This document shows, piece by piece, positions 1-8,613 of a DNA stretch of 42,811 bases (position 1 is the stretch's first letter; each line of letters opens with the position of its first letter). The translations under genes and the position numbers were made by a program. Under the pieces are notes generated by a model. The model did no database searches, was not told where the DNA came from, and saw only the letters and a list, made by a program, of their open reading frames with translations. Where the stretch lies: assembly GCA_018396435.1 (NCBI GenBank), contig JAGTRG010000008.1, positions 1 through 42,811 of the forward strand, read 5' to 3'. Source of the stretch: Candidatus Bathyarchaeota archaeon (GTDB lineage: Archaea; Thermoproteota; Bathyarchaeia; Bathyarchaeales; DTEX01).

Positions 1-219
1 AAACTCCCAAGGCCTCTCCTTAAGTATGCCCCTTAAACCCTCTATCGCTTTAAATGGATCTAGGTTCGTTTTTGCAACCACTAACCCCGAAACCTCCGTC
101 CTATCAACTATGGCTTCTCTATCGCCGAGTTCTCCTAGAAGAAACCATATTTCTGAACAAGCGTTGTTCTCGTTTCCCCTAAATGTTGAGATGAGTAAAT
201 TGAAGTCTTCCATAACCAT
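1..219 (-). CDS. THUMP-domain protein, N-terminal part (gene runs off the left edge)
   Basis: The reverse strand is open from a start at 219 to the window edge (73 codons). The product begins MVMEDFNLLISTFRGNE and continues with an acidic Cys-Ser-Glu stretch and LLGELGD. This pattern resembles the start of archaeal THUMP proteins of the TAN1/THUMPD1 type, which bind tRNA and assist acetylation of cytidine. A GAGGT ribosome site lies about 7 bases before the ATG at 219; a second ATG two codons later is the alternative start. Only the first third or so of the expected length is inside the window, so the exact subfamily (TAN1-like versus a THUMP methyltransferase or thiouridylase) cannot be decided. 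Confidence 0.6.
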   Translation of the reverse strand, partial: MVMEDFNLLISTFRGNENNACSEIWFLLGELGDREAIVDRTEVSGLVVAKTNLDPFKAIEGLRGILKERPWEF

Positions 220-289
220 TGTTTTTACCTCAAGAAAATTTAACTAAATCGAACTTTTCAACATTTTGTTCCTAAAAATGAAAATTAAA

Positions 290-1285
290 TTAATTACGGC
301 CCCTTTCAAATATTTTCCCCTTCTGCTCCGGCACTAAGTTTGGCGGAATCTCACCGCTCAGCGCCGACCGAACATTCTCTATGCACATTAATGCCATAGC
401 CTTTCGGGTCTCTCTGGTATACGTTCCCACATGAGGCGCTAACACAACATTCTCCATGCCAATAAGCGGACTGTTTAATGGAAGAGGCTCCCTGCTAAAT
501 ACATCTAAACCGGCCCCCGCTATCCAACCCTCTCTTAAGGCTCTGCATAACGCGTCCTCATCTATAACTGGCCCTCTCGAAGTGTTGATCACGTAGGCTG
601 TTCGCTTCATTAGCCTAAGTTCCCTTTCACCTATGAGCCCCCTCGTCTGAGAAGTTAAAGGAACATGTATCGATACGAAGTCTGAACCCCCTAGAAGGGT
701 CTCCAAATCCGCATACCGGGCTTCTAGAACCTTCTCTGCTTCATATTTACGTTCTATATCATTATACATTATTTTCATATTGAAAGCTTTGGCTCTAACG
801 GCAACTTCGTACCCTATCCGTCCAAGCCCAACTATTCCCAGCGTTTTACCATATAGGTCCATGCCCATAGGAAGCATCGGCTTTTTAGGCTTAGCCCATT
901 CCGTTCTCACGTAATTATCCGCCTGAATCAGCCTTCTGGAAAGACAGAGCATCAATCCTATAGTTAGCTCAGCCACTGCATGGGATAGAATTCCAGGCGT
1001 ATAGGTTACATATATTCCTCTTCTCGTACAAGCCTCAACATCAACCGTATCATAGCCAACACCATATCTCGCAATAATCCTCAGTTTCGGAAAATACTTG
1101 AGAACATGCTCATCAATCAGCTCTAAGGCCAGTATCATTGCGTCAGCATCCCTAATCTCTTCAGGAGGGGTCTCATCCCTCCTAAATGTGCTGAAGAAAA
1201 CATTTGCTATACCGCTCAGTTCCTCCTCAAAGAGCCCTGGATTATCAGTTCTTATGCCGGATGAAACAATAACTTTAGGCCTCAA
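290..1285 (-). CDS. D-isomer-specific 2-hydroxyacid dehydrogenase (phosphoglycerate dehydrogenase-like)
   Basis: NAD(P)-dependent reduction of a 2-oxoacid or oxidation of a D-2-hydroxyacid. The 331-residue length fits the family. A Rossmann dinucleotide site GLGRIG lies near residue 150, followed by TSRGPVIDEDAL, and the catalytic Arg (ARYGVGYD), Glu (SREP) and His (APHVG) are all present. There is no C-terminal ACT domain, so this is the short form; 3-phosphoglycerate, glyoxylate and hydroxypyruvate are all possible substrates and sequence alone does not choose. The start is TTG at 1285, supported by GGAGGT six bases upstream and a TATA-like stretch near 1325-1336. The gene stands alone; its reverse-strand neighbours are the edge THUMP gene and a radical SAM gene more than 400 bases away. 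Confidence 0.85.
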   Translation of the reverse strand: MRPKVIVSSGIRTDNPGLFEEELSGIANVFFSTFRRDETPPEEIRDADAMILALELIDEHVLKYFPKLRIIARYGVGYDTVDVEACTRRGIYVTYTPGILSHAVAELTIGLMLCLSRRLIQADNYVRTEWAKPKKPMLPMGMDLYGKTLGIVGLGRIGYEVAVRAKAFNMKIMYNDIERKYEAEKVLEARYADLETLLGGSDFVSIHVPLTSQTRGLIGERELRLMKRTAYVINTSRGPVIDEDALCRALREGWIAGAGLDVFSREPLPLNSPLIGMENVVLAPHVGTYTRETRKAMALMCIENVRSALSGEIPPNLVPEQKGKIFERGRN

Positions 1286-1400
1286 CTTTAAACCTCCGAT
1301 TCACTTATCCATTTAATCATCTATAGATAAAATTAAGAGATGTAGTCACCCTAAAAAGATTTAGCATCCTCAAAAATAAATAAAGCCAAAATTTCTATTT

Positions 1401-1502
1401 CTGGTCAGCGGAGGTTAGTCATTTAATAGGCGTCACAGCCCACCTCATAAAGTGGGCTCCGCGCCGTCGCCTTGCATCATCCCAAACTATAAGCTGATCC
1501 AG
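1401..1502 (+). ncRNA. Candidate structured RNA in a GC-rich intergenic island
   Basis: This is the only notable element in the gene-free stretch 1286-1714. The ends are complementary: CTGGTCAGC at 1401-1409 pairs with GCTGATCCAG at 1493-1502 with one bulged base. Inside, GGCG (1429-1432) can pair with a downstream CGCC and encloses a perfect 7-bp hairpin, AGCCCAC/GTGGGCT, at 1437-1458. An A/T-rich TATA-like run at 1374-1384 sits about 25 bases before 1401, as expected for a plus-strand start. The surrounding sequence is clearly AT-richer. I do not recognise the RNA; it is not tRNA, 5S or an obvious SRP or RNase P RNA. The minus strand also carries a 46-codon open frame here. The remaining parts of the gap (1286-1400, 1503-1714) show nothing beyond AT-rich promoter-like sequence. 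Confidence 0.35.
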
Positions 1503-1714
1503 GAGCCATTTATCTGTTTCGAGTATTCTGCTGCTAAGATTATGAAAAATTGGCAAGATTTAGGAGAATGAGATGGAATAAATGTTCTCATAAACAAAAA
1601 TATTTAAAGAAACTACTATTAAAAACCTTCTAGGATCAAAGAAAATTATTATCAGCGCATCCACATTGATTTAATATTACAGTCTTCAAATAGCCCAGTC
1701 TTGAAATAAAGAGT

Positions 1715-2725
1715 TCAGATAGGCTTGGCAACAAAAATATTGTCTTTGTTAGATATTACGCGCGCTTTAAGTCTAGTTCCGATTGGAATTTTCTCAGCGT
1801 TCACAAGCATTACGCTTCTATCGCGCCTCTCAGTTATAGCCAGCGCCTCACCCCTAAGCCATCCTGGACCTACTACCTCAACCCGTATAATTTCAGAGCG
1901 CCTATATGGAGTTGGAATCGCTTTGCGCTTATGTATGCTGAAGTCGCTTGGGCTTAGAATAAGTTTGACGTTAAACTCACTTTCCCAACGCCGAAGCTGA
2001 TCGTAGAACTTCCTCCACGGCATCGGTTTAACGTTCCTTACTCTTCTTCCACGCTTGTGAACTAGATACTTTTGAATACCTATTGGTGGAAACTTTTTTC
2101 CAGCACCTAAATCTTTAGCAAGTTTAATTATCTTTGGTATTTCAGAATCGTTTAAGCTTTGAATCCAGACTGGCGCAATTAGCAAATCAATCTTTGTGTT
2201 AAAAACTATGTAATGCATTAAATCAACAATCCTAGAGGGGTTATACCATTCTGTTCCTGAAAGCCTCCTAGCTAAGTCTTGATCGATGGCATCAAGTGAG
2301 AGATTAATCCTCGTTAGTCCGGCCTCAGACAACTCATCAAGAAGCCTTTCAGTCAACGTTGGGCCATGAGTCTGCATTGAAACAATTTCAACACCTTTAA
2401 CTTGACTTAGGGAAGAAACCATGTCGGCTATTTTCGTATATGTTATCGGATCACCAACAGTATCAATATGTGCTTCTATGCCACGTTCGCCCTTAAAGGC
2501 GATAATGCTCTTAAACCAATCGATGAGATAATCTAAGGGAACAATATATTCAGTTCGTCTACACCTAGACTTTGGCCCAGCATCGGTAGAGCAGAATATA
2601 CATGAAAGTGTGCAAGTTGTGATTGGGCGAACTTGAATAATATTTGTACCTCTATCGATTAAACCGAAGGCAATACAGCCTAGAAGTGGAATAGGCTCAG
2701 AAACCTCAAAGATCTCCCTAACCAT
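1715..2725 (-). CDS. Radical SAM protein with C-terminal TRAM-like domain (COG2100 type)
   Basis: The 336-residue protein carries the radical SAM cluster motif CTLSCIFC (Cys38, Cys42, Cys45), which binds a 4Fe-4S cluster that cleaves S-adenosylmethionine. A TIM-barrel-like core follows, with GDP and SMQTHG motifs typical of the superfamily. The last 65 residues form a small beta-rich segment (RVEVVGPGWLRGEALAITE ... GTRLKARVIS) like a TRAM domain, which usually contacts RNA. This arrangement matches an uncharacterised archaeal family; RNA modification is a reasonable inference but the substrate is unknown. The ATG at 2725 has no SD but lies about 20 bases after a TATA-like run, so the mRNA may be leaderless. 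It is downstream of the thermosome gene on the same strand, 68 bases away. Confidence 0.75.
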   Translation of the reverse strand: MVREIFEVSEPIPLLGCIAFGLIDRGTNIIQVRPITTCTLSCIFCSTDAGPKSRCRRTEYIVPLDYLIDWFKSIIAFKGERGIEAHIDTVGDPITYTKIADMVSSLSQVKGVEIVSMQTHGPTLTERLLDELSEAGLTRINLSLDAIDQDLARRLSGTEWYNPSRIVDLMHYIVFNTKIDLLIAPVWIQSLNDSEIPKIIKLAKDLGAGKKFPPIGIQKYLVHKRGRRVRNVKPMPWRKFYDQLRRWESEFNVKLILSPSDFSIHKRKAIPTPYRRSEIIRVEVVGPGWLRGEALAITERRDRSVMLVNAEKIPIGTRLKARVISNKDNIFVAKPI

Positions 2726-2793
2726 AAATCATCAAATAAAAAATAATGTGGGTGGAAAAATTTGGATAAATAAATGGCCTGTTGAATGGATTT

Positions 2794-4449
2794 TTACTCG
2801 AACTCTCCACCGTAGCCTTCTGGACCTTTAGGCGTCTTAGGAGCCTTCATCTTGCCTGCCGCAATAACATCGTCTATTTTTAGTATCATCGTTGTGGCCT
2901 CTGTAGCTGACTTAATCATTTGCTTCTTAACAGCTAACGGTTCATAGATATCCAGTTCACGCATATCCCTAACCTTACCAGAGAAAACATCGATGCCTGC
3001 CCAAGTCTCACCCTTTTCATGCTTTGCCCTAAGCTCAGATAGTACATCAATCGGATCTAGACCAGCGTTCTCAGCTAAAGCCGTTGGAACGGACTCTATA
3101 GCCTCTGCGAAGCTTTGAACAGCCAGTTGCTCCTTGCCTGGTAATGATTGGGCATATTCCCTAAGAACATTGGCAACTTCTACTTCTGGCGCCCCTCCGC
3201 CAGCTAGAATCTTTGGCTCTTGAACAACATCTCTGACAACGCAAAGCGCATCGTGGACAGATCTTTCAGCTTCATCAACAATACGTTCAGCTCCTCCACG
3301 GATCAATATAGCTACTGCGTGTGGGTTCCTGCAGCCCTCAATAAATACCATTTTATCGTCGCCTATCTTACGCTCCTCAACAAGATCGGCATAGCCAAGA
3401 TCCCTCTCAGATAGGTCTTCAAGATTTGTTACAACTCTTCCGCCAGCGGCTTTAGCAAGCTTCTCCATATCGGACTTCTTAGCGCGCCTAACAGCCAGAA
3501 TTCCCCTTCTGGCCAAGAAATGCTGCGCCATGTCATCAATACCCTTCTGACAGATAACAACATTTGCGCCAGTTGCAGCAATTTTATCAACCATGCTCCG
3601 AAGCATGCTTTCTTCTTCACGTAGAAAAGCCTCCATCTGCTCTGGACTTTCAATATTTATCTTAGCGTCAAACTCTGTTTTTTCGATTTCTAGTGGGCAG
3701 TCTAAAAGCGCAATTTTAGCCTTTTCAACGCGTTTAGGCATTCCGGGATGAACGACTTCCTTGTCTATGAGTAAGCCGTTAATAAGCTTTGTATCGCTTA
3801 CAGATTCGCCGTGCTTCTTCTGCACTAGAATATCGTCTAAATCAGCCTTATATTGGTCGCCTACTTTCTGGGCAACTTGAAGTATGGCGTTAACGGATAT
3901 TTCAGCCAGCTGCTCACGATTTTCTGAAACGATTTTACTTGCCATGGATGTCATAGCAACCTTCTTAAGAAACTCCTTATCGGCTGGATCAACTTTTATT
4001 GCAATATTTTCCAAGGTTTCAAGAGCTTTCTCAGCGGCTCTTCTGTACCCCTCAATTATGACTGTTGGATGAACATTCTTGTTAAGTAGCTCCTCAGCCC
4101 TATTCAGCAGCTCACCGGCAACAACCACGACGCTTGTAGTTCCATCGCCAACCTCCTTATCTTGTGCTTTAGCAACCTCAACCATCATCTTAGCAGCCGG
4201 ATGCTCAACCTCCATCTCATCTAAGATTGTCTTCCCATCATTCGTAATCGTCACATCGCCAAGGCTATCAACAAGCATCTTATCCATACCTTTGGGACCA
4301 AGCGAGGATCTGACCGCCTCAGCGATAATTCTAGCAGCCATAATATTATTGTGCTGAGCATCCTTGCCTCTAGATCTTGTTGAGCCCTCCTTCAATATTA
4401 ATACAGGAATCCCCCCAGCAGATGCACCAGCAGATACACCAGCAGCCAT
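2794..4449 (-). CDS. thsA: Thermosome subunit (group II chaperonin)
   Basis: Cytoplasmic ATP-driven protein-folding chamber subunit, homologous to eukaryotic CCT/TCP-1. Diagnostic segments are [13 protein letters not shown] and NDGKTIL near the N-terminus (nucleotide site), [14 protein letters not shown], and [17 protein letters not shown] in the lower equatorial domain. The C-terminus ends GYGGEFE, a reduced form of the usual Gly-rich tail. From the chosen start the product is 551 residues, normal for the family. The open frame continues upstream to 4560, but the ATG at 4449 is preceded by GGTGAT and sits about 30 bases after the predicted transcription start, so the extra 37 residues are unlikely to be translated. 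Divergent from the coiled-coil gene at 4607. Confidence 0.96.
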   Translation of the reverse strand: MAAGVSAGASAGGIPVLILKEGSTRSRGKDAQHNNIMAARIIAEAVRSSLGPKGMDKMLVDSLGDVTITNDGKTILDEMEVEHPAAKMMVEVAKAQDKEVGDGTTSVVVVAGELLNRAEELLNKNVHPTVIIEGYRRAAEKALETLENIAIKVDPADKEFLKKVAMTSMASKIVSENREQLAEISVNAILQVAQKVGDQYKADLDDILVQKKHGESVSDTKLINGLLIDKEVVHPGMPKRVEKAKIALLDCPLEIEKTEFDAKINIESPEQMEAFLREEESMLRSMVDKIAATGANVVICQKGIDDMAQHFLARRGILAVRRAKKSDMEKLAKAAGGRVVTNLEDLSERDLGYADLVEERKIGDDKMVFIEGCRNPHAVAILIRGGAERIVDEAERSVHDALCVVRDVVQEPKILAGGGAPEVEVANVLREYAQSLPGKEQLAVQSFAEAIESVPTALAENAGLDPIDVLSELRAKHEKGETWAGIDVFSGKVRDMRELDIYEPLAVKKQMIKSATEATTMILKIDDVIAAGKMKAPKTPKGPEGYGGEFE

Positions 4450-4504
4450 CAATATCACCTTTCCATAGTTAATATTAAATGCACCATAATACTCAAATAA
4501 AAAC

Positions 4505-4520
4505 CTTTTATATACTTTTC
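4505..4520 (-). promoter_or_regulatory. BRE/TATA promoter of the thermosome gene
   Basis: On the reverse strand a purine-rich BRE-like stretch is followed by TATATAAA (about 4507-4514). The expected start of transcription, 25 bases on, falls near 4480 and gives a leader of roughly 30 bases with a GGTGAT ribosome site. This is the clearest canonical archaeal promoter in the window, fitting a highly expressed chaperonin. Confidence 0.6.
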
Positions 4521-4606
4521 GTTTAATTATCGCCAATATACGGGCTTTTTCGGAATTCAAAAAATATTTTTATTTAAATAAGCTAATCATAGTTTGTAGT
4601 GGTAGT

Positions 4607-5239
4607 ATGTTAATGATCAAAGATTTAGAATCAAAAATAGTTCATCTTGAGGATCTAATTCAGAAGATTTCTAGCGAGATTTTGGCAAATGTTACATACG
4701 AGAAACTTCCACCTGCAGAATTATGGACAAGGTCTGAGGGACTCGTAAGCGCCTTAAGAAATTTGGCTGAGGAAATTAGAGATAGGATGTTGTTCCTTAG
4801 GCCGGAAAGAGCTCCGTCAATAAGGAGAAAATTTAGGGCTTTCCTTCAACCGTTAAATAGTTTCAAGGAAACCCTACAGAAGCCAGCTGACCCATATGGA
4901 GCTTCTAAACAAGCGTTAGAGCATCTTAGAGGGGCCGTCACTGAAAGTCAGGAGTTCATCGAGATGGCAAGAGATATCTCGGAAAAACCCTCCGAGGGGA
5001 TTCTTGAACTCTTAAAACTTAGAGAAGTATATGAGGCAAAAGAGTACATATCTAGGGTTTCAGTTCCTGAGACGGTTTATGTAAAACTTGAACACTTAAA
5101 AAGGAGCATGGAAACATTAAGGCTTCGCATATCGATTCTTGAGCAGGCAATTATGGATCTGCTGAAACAGATGGATAGATTTCAGGAGGAAGCCTCGGTT
5201 TTCCAGCAGGAGAGACAAGAAACTGACCTAGCTCAGTAA
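4607..5239 (+). CDS. Hypothetical coiled-coil protein
   Basis: I do not recognise a family. The 210-residue product is soluble, highly charged and almost entirely helical. Heptad-like segments run through residues 1-60 (MLMIKDLESKIVHLEDLIQK) and 160-205 (LEHLKRSMETLRLRISILEQ), with a Pro-containing middle. There is no Cys, no signal peptide and no membrane span. A start at the second Met (4613) is also possible. It is divergent from the thermosome gene and lies 15 bases upstream of moaC, so it is probably co-transcribed with moaC and moaB. That does not by itself imply a role in cofactor synthesis. Confidence 0.7.
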   Translation: MLMIKDLESKIVHLEDLIQKISSEILANVTYEKLPPAELWTRSEGLVSALRNLAEEIRDRMLFLRPERAPSIRRKFRAFLQPLNSFKETLQKPADPYGASKQALEHLRGAVTESQEFIEMARDISEKPSEGILELLKLREVYEAKEYISRVSVPETVYVKLEHLKRSMETLRLRISILEQAIMDLLKQMDRFQEEASVFQQERQETDLAQ

Positions 5240-5254
5240 GACGACTAATTTGCA

Positions 5255-5731
5255 GTGCTGAGCGTGCGCCATAAAATGTCCATGGTTGACGTAACGCCTA
5301 AGCCCGAAATTCACCGCGAGGCAACGGCAAAGGGGCAAATAAGGCTTACATCCGAAACAGTCAGATTAATTAGAGAAAGAAGGGTGGAAAAGGGGGATCC
5401 ATTCTACACAGCTAAGATAGCTGGGATTCTAGCTGCGAAAAATACCTCGATGCTTATACCATTATGTCATCCAATACCTCTAACTAATGTAAATATTGAA
5501 GTCAAGATTGTGGATGAGAACACCGTTGAAGTTGAATCAACTGTCAAGGCTAAAGCCAAAACTGGTGTTGAAATGGAGGCTCTGGTGGCTACAGCAACAG
5601 CTTTGCTCACAATTTGGGACATGGTTAAGAAATATGAGAAGGATGCTGAAGGACAATATCCCATCACGTTAATTCAAAATATAAGAGTTATCAAAAAGGT
5701 GAAGAATGAACTTGAGCGAAACGGCGGTTAA
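5255..5731 (+). CDS. moaC: Cyclic pyranopterin monophosphate synthase MoaC
   Basis: Converts the 3',8-cyclo-GTP made by MoaA into cyclic pyranopterin monophosphate, the second step of molybdopterin synthesis. Family signatures are MVDVTPKPEIHREATAKGQI, KIAGILAAKNTSMLIPLCHP (containing the active-site His/Cys region) and KTGVEMEALVATATALLTIWDMVKKYEKD. The length of 158 residues is typical. The start is taken as GTG at 5255 because family members usually have about ten residues before the MVDV motif; ATG at 5276 is an alternative and neither has a strong SD. The 3' end overlaps moaB by 26 bases, indicating translational coupling. The cofactor is needed by molybdenum or tungsten enzymes such as formylmethanofuran dehydrogenase. 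Confidence 0.94.
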   Translation: MLSVRHKMSMVDVTPKPEIHREATAKGQIRLTSETVRLIRERRVEKGDPFYTAKIAGILAAKNTSMLIPLCHPIPLTNVNIEVKIVDENTVEVESTVKAKAKTGVEMEALVATATALLTIWDMVKKYEKDAEGQYPITLIQNIRVIKKVKNELERNGG

Positions 5732-6242
5732 ACATAAGGCTGATGCACCAAAAAGCCTAAACTTCGCGATTATAACATGCAGTACATCTCGATATAAAGA
5801 GTACGTTGAAACAGGAAAACTAAATGATCCATCAGGCGATTTAATAATTAAAATGCTTAGGGAGAACGGGCATAGGGTGACTTTGCGAAAAATAGTTACT
5901 GATGATAAGGCGGAAATCCAGAAAGCGGTCATGAGAGCAATAAAGTCGCGCAAAGTAGACGTCATAATAACGTCGGGTGGAACAGGTATAAGCCCGAGGG
6001 ATGTAACAGTGGAGGCTGTTCAACCACTGCTTGAGAAAGAACTGCAGGGCTTCGGTGAAATATTCAGAGCATTAAGCTATCGGGAAATAGGTTCAGCAGC
6101 AGTTCTGACGCGTTCAATAGCTGGCGTAATTGGAGGAAAAGTAATATTCTGCCTACCCGGCTCACCGCACAGCATATCTATAGCGCTTAAAGAAATAATT
6201 TTTCCAGAAGCTGGACATATAATAAGACATGCACGCGAATAG
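5706..6242 (+). CDS. moaB: Molybdopterin adenylyltransferase-type protein MoaB/MogA
   Basis: Activates molybdopterin by adenylation before metal insertion. The 178-residue protein shows the MoCF-binding fold signature TSGGTGISPRDVTVEAV near residue 90 and the CLPGSPHSISIAL loop near 150, both part of the substrate pocket. The archaeal MoaB clade carries out the MogA reaction, so the name follows convention. The ATG at 5706 lies inside the end of moaC and has an AAGGTGAAG ribosome site just before it. The gene ends with TAG at 6240-6242, two bases before the oppositely oriented rfcL stop, so the two transcripts converge with almost no space between them. Confidence 0.93.
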   Translation: MNLSETAVKHKADAPKSLNFAIITCSTSRYKEYVETGKLNDPSGDLIIKMLRENGHRVTLRKIVTDDKAEIQKAVMRAIKSRKVDVIITSGGTGISPRDVTVEAVQPLLEKELQGFGEIFRALSYREIGSAAVLTRSIAGVIGGKVIFCLPGSPHSISIALKEIIFPEAGHIIRHARE

Positions 6243-6243
6243 G

Positions 6244-7482
6244 CTATTGCTCCCGGGAGATATATGCAACCATTTCGTCAGTTAGGTCTAACCATCGTGC
6301 TATTTCTTTAGCCATTTCTGGGTTGCTCTGAAAGATTACACGTAAATATGGCAGAACTTCCCTTACTGCGCGTGAGGATGATAAATGACACTTCTTTCCA
6401 ATTCTTCTGCTTATTTCAGAGAGAAGCATTCTCTCTTCTTTTGAGATTGACGCTTTTTTTATGCGTTCCGGAAACTTAAATGGGGTCCACCCTGCGCTTT
6501 TTCTACTCCATGATGAAGCAACACCAGCCGTCATTAAATCTATGACGTATCTTAGAAAAGTCCAATCCTGAGTCTCCTTAACCCTTCTACGATAGACATC
6601 AGATTTAGCTAGCATATCCATTGCATTTGCCAGCTCATGCGGGTTCTTTATGTGATAGGGTATATTCTCATATATCCATTCGAAGAGCATATCTAAATCA
6701 ACATCCGCCATGTTGACAGCTGTTTTTGCGGAGGAGGCATCTTTCGCATAGAAGATCATTCTTAAAACGTTGAATATTTCCTCCTTCCGATCCCTCGGGG
6801 CAAGCCAGGCGACATCTTCATACGTCAATCTAGTCTTGCCTTGGGCTAAAGCTTGAAGATCCGTTACGGCTGATCTAACATCTCCACCACTTCTCTCCGC
6901 TATAAATTTTAATGCAGCCTCGTCAGCATTTATTCCTTCTTTAGCACATATTTTTGCCAAGTGCCTCATAACCTCACTCTTAGATGGCTTCTTAAACTCA
7001 ATTAAGAGACAATAGTTCCTTAAAACTGCGAATCTAGGGTCATATGCATCATTAGCTATGAGTATCACCGGAACTCTACTGCTTTTCACGATCTCAGTTA
7101 TTTCCCTAAGACCGCCATGATCCGCCGAACCGGTTATGCCGTCCAGCTCATCGAAAACTATGAGCCTCTTCATTCCAAAGAGCGAGCCGTACTGCGAGGC
7201 TCTGCCAGCGAAGCGCTTGACGGCTTCCTCAGTCCTATAGGTGCTAGCATCACTTTCAATTACCTCCATGTTTAAATCATTTGCTAAAGCTTCAACAGCG
7301 GCGGTTTTACCGACGCCCGGTGGACCATAAATAAATATAGCTCTTTTCCCGGGAGCGCCCTTTTCCCAAGAGCGTATCCACTCAATTATCTTTCTTTTAG
7401 CTTCCTCATTGCCTACGACTTCAGACAACGATTTAGGCTTATACTTCCGGATCCATGGAATAAAAGTGGTTCCTGATGACAT
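6244..7482 (-). CDS. rfcL: Replication factor C large subunit
   Basis: Large subunit of the archaeal clamp loader, which opens the PCNA ring and places it on primed DNA using ATP. Walker A is GPPGVGKT (residues 53-60) and Walker B is FDELDG (110-115), followed by the AAA+ lid (SGGDVRSAVTDLQAL) and the helical collar. At 412 residues it is shorter than well-studied homologues of about 480: the charged C-terminal tail and recognisable PCNA-interacting peptide are missing, and the protein ends WLDLTDEMVAYISREQ. The ATG is preceded by AGGTG. It lies 25 bases after rfcS on the same strand, so the two subunits form an operon. Confidence 0.95.
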   Translation of the reverse strand: MSSGTTFIPWIRKYKPKSLSEVVGNEEAKRKIIEWIRSWEKGAPGKRAIFIYGPPGVGKTAAVEALANDLNMEVIESDASTYRTEEAVKRFAGRASQYGSLFGMKRLIVFDELDGITGSADHGGLREITEIVKSSRVPVILIANDAYDPRFAVLRNYCLLIEFKKPSKSEVMRHLAKICAKEGINADEAALKFIAERSGGDVRSAVTDLQALAQGKTRLTYEDVAWLAPRDRKEEIFNVLRMIFYAKDASSAKTAVNMADVDLDMLFEWIYENIPYHIKNPHELANAMDMLAKSDVYRRRVKETQDWTFLRYVIDLMTAGVASSWSRKSAGWTPFKFPERIKKASISKEERMLLSEISRRIGKKCHLSSSRAVREVLPYLRVIFQSNPEMAKEIARWLDLTDEMVAYISREQ

Positions 7483-7507
7483 GAAAACACCTAGGTTCGC
7501 TTATCAC

Positions 7508-8488
7508 TTATAGACCTCTCTTTATTTCATAACCTGCCTCAACAAGCTTGGCTAACATGGCGCTCAGCTGAACCTCATCGGTAGCTCCCTGAATCAGCCT
7601 ATAATCTACTTCGCCAGCTATGTCAGCCAATTTAACCTTCCATTTATCAGGCACGTTAAGTCTGAAAATCTCGTTATGAATCTGCTTTATTATGTCTATT
7701 CCCGTAAGCCCATATTTTTGAGTTAGCTCCTTTAGCTTACTTCTCGCCGCTATAAAGTCACCATTCAGAGCTGTCAACATCATCTCTCTAACATCATACG
7801 GGTTAGCTCTGCCAACAACCGAGTAAACTACCTCAGCATTTATAGGCTTACCAAGCGAGGCGGCTGTCTGAAGAATATTCACGGTCTTCCTGAGGTCGCC
7901 TTCACTGAGTTCCAAAACGGCCTCTATACCATCATCTAAGATCTTAATGTTTTCCCCTTTACAGATATACCTAATTCTTTCTATAACTGCTTCACGGGAT
8001 AAGTAAGTGAACCTGAAGGGAGCACAGCGCGATTGTATAGGCTCAATTATTCTACCACTATAATTGGCTATCAATATGAAACGCGCAGTTTCACTATAGC
8101 GCTCCATCGTGCGCCTTAGAGCTTGCTGGGCATCCTCCGTCATGTTATCCGCCTCATCCAAAATAAGTATCTTAAACGTCACTTCACCCATAGGCTTTGT
8201 TCTAGCAAAGGTTTTAACAGTTTCCCTAACAACGTTTATGCCCCTCTCATCACTAGCATTAAGCTCCATTATGTATTCGCGGTAGTTTTCACCATAAAGA
8301 TCATGTGCTAAGCAGAGGGCGGCTGTAGTTTTTCCAGTTCCCGGCGGCCCGGCGAATATGCAGTGTGGGACATTTTTAGCCTTAACGAAGCTTTTAAGTC
8401 GGCTGACTATTTCTTCTTGATCAACTATTTCGTCTAACGTACGTGGTCTGTATTTCTCAGTCCACATTTCATAGCTCAAACCGAACAC
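7508..8488 (-). CDS. rfcS: Replication factor C small subunit
   Basis: Small subunit of the clamp loader; four copies normally assemble with one RfcL. The box II sequence WTEKYRPRTLDEIV, Walker A GPPGTGKT (47-54), Walker B LILDEADNM and the SRC motif (IEPIQSRCAPFRF) that supplies the arginine finger to the neighbouring subunit are all intact. The 326-residue length is standard. The start is taken as GTG at 8488, with eight residues before the conserved WTEKYRP; ATG at 8467 is the alternative. First gene of the rfcS-rfcL operon. Confidence 0.95.
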   Translation of the reverse strand: MFGLSYEMWTEKYRPRTLDEIVDQEEIVSRLKSFVKAKNVPHCIFAGPPGTGKTTAALCLAHDLYGENYREYIMELNASDERGINVVRETVKTFARTKPMGEVTFKILILDEADNMTEDAQQALRRTMERYSETARFILIANYSGRIIEPIQSRCAPFRFTYLSREAVIERIRYICKGENIKILDDGIEAVLELSEGDLRKTVNILQTAASLGKPINAEVVYSVVGRANPYDVREMMLTALNGDFIAARSKLKELTQKYGLTGIDIIKQIHNEIFRLNVPDKWKVKLADIAGEVDYRLIQGATDEVQLSAMLAKLVEAGYEIKRGL

Positions 8489-8613
8489 CTTAAAACTGCT
8501 TGTTCCGCTAAAATAATTACGTTTAAGAAATATAAAAGGAGTTTATATCTTATTATGCTAAAACTGAATGAATACGCTTTCAATTTTCATTGTGTTTCAG
8601 CAAAATTCTAAGG

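Noticed and set aside
1419-1556. 46-codon minus-strand frame (TTG start) overlapping the GC-rich island, with an Arg-rich, protein-like C-terminus
   Set aside because: No SD before the TTG, an unusual run of CGA/CGG/CGC codons, and the same bases form paired stems; a structured RNA explains the composition better. It could still be a gene remnant.
3220-4357. Several plus-strand open frames inside the thermosome gene and similar long frames antisense to other genes
   Set aside because: Their sequences are Ser-rich antisense shadows of well-supported genes and have no ribosome sites or family matches.
4450-4560. 37-residue N-terminal extension of the thermosome
   Set aside because: It would cover the promoter TATA box, and homologues begin at the Ala/Gly-rich segment that follows ATG 4449.
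6187-6246. Possible read-through extension of rfcL past its TAG ending in a PIP-box-like Q-L-L-E-K-L-F-L
   Set aside because: The extension lies antisense inside moaB and the motif has Glu at the required hydrophobic position; coincidence is likelier.
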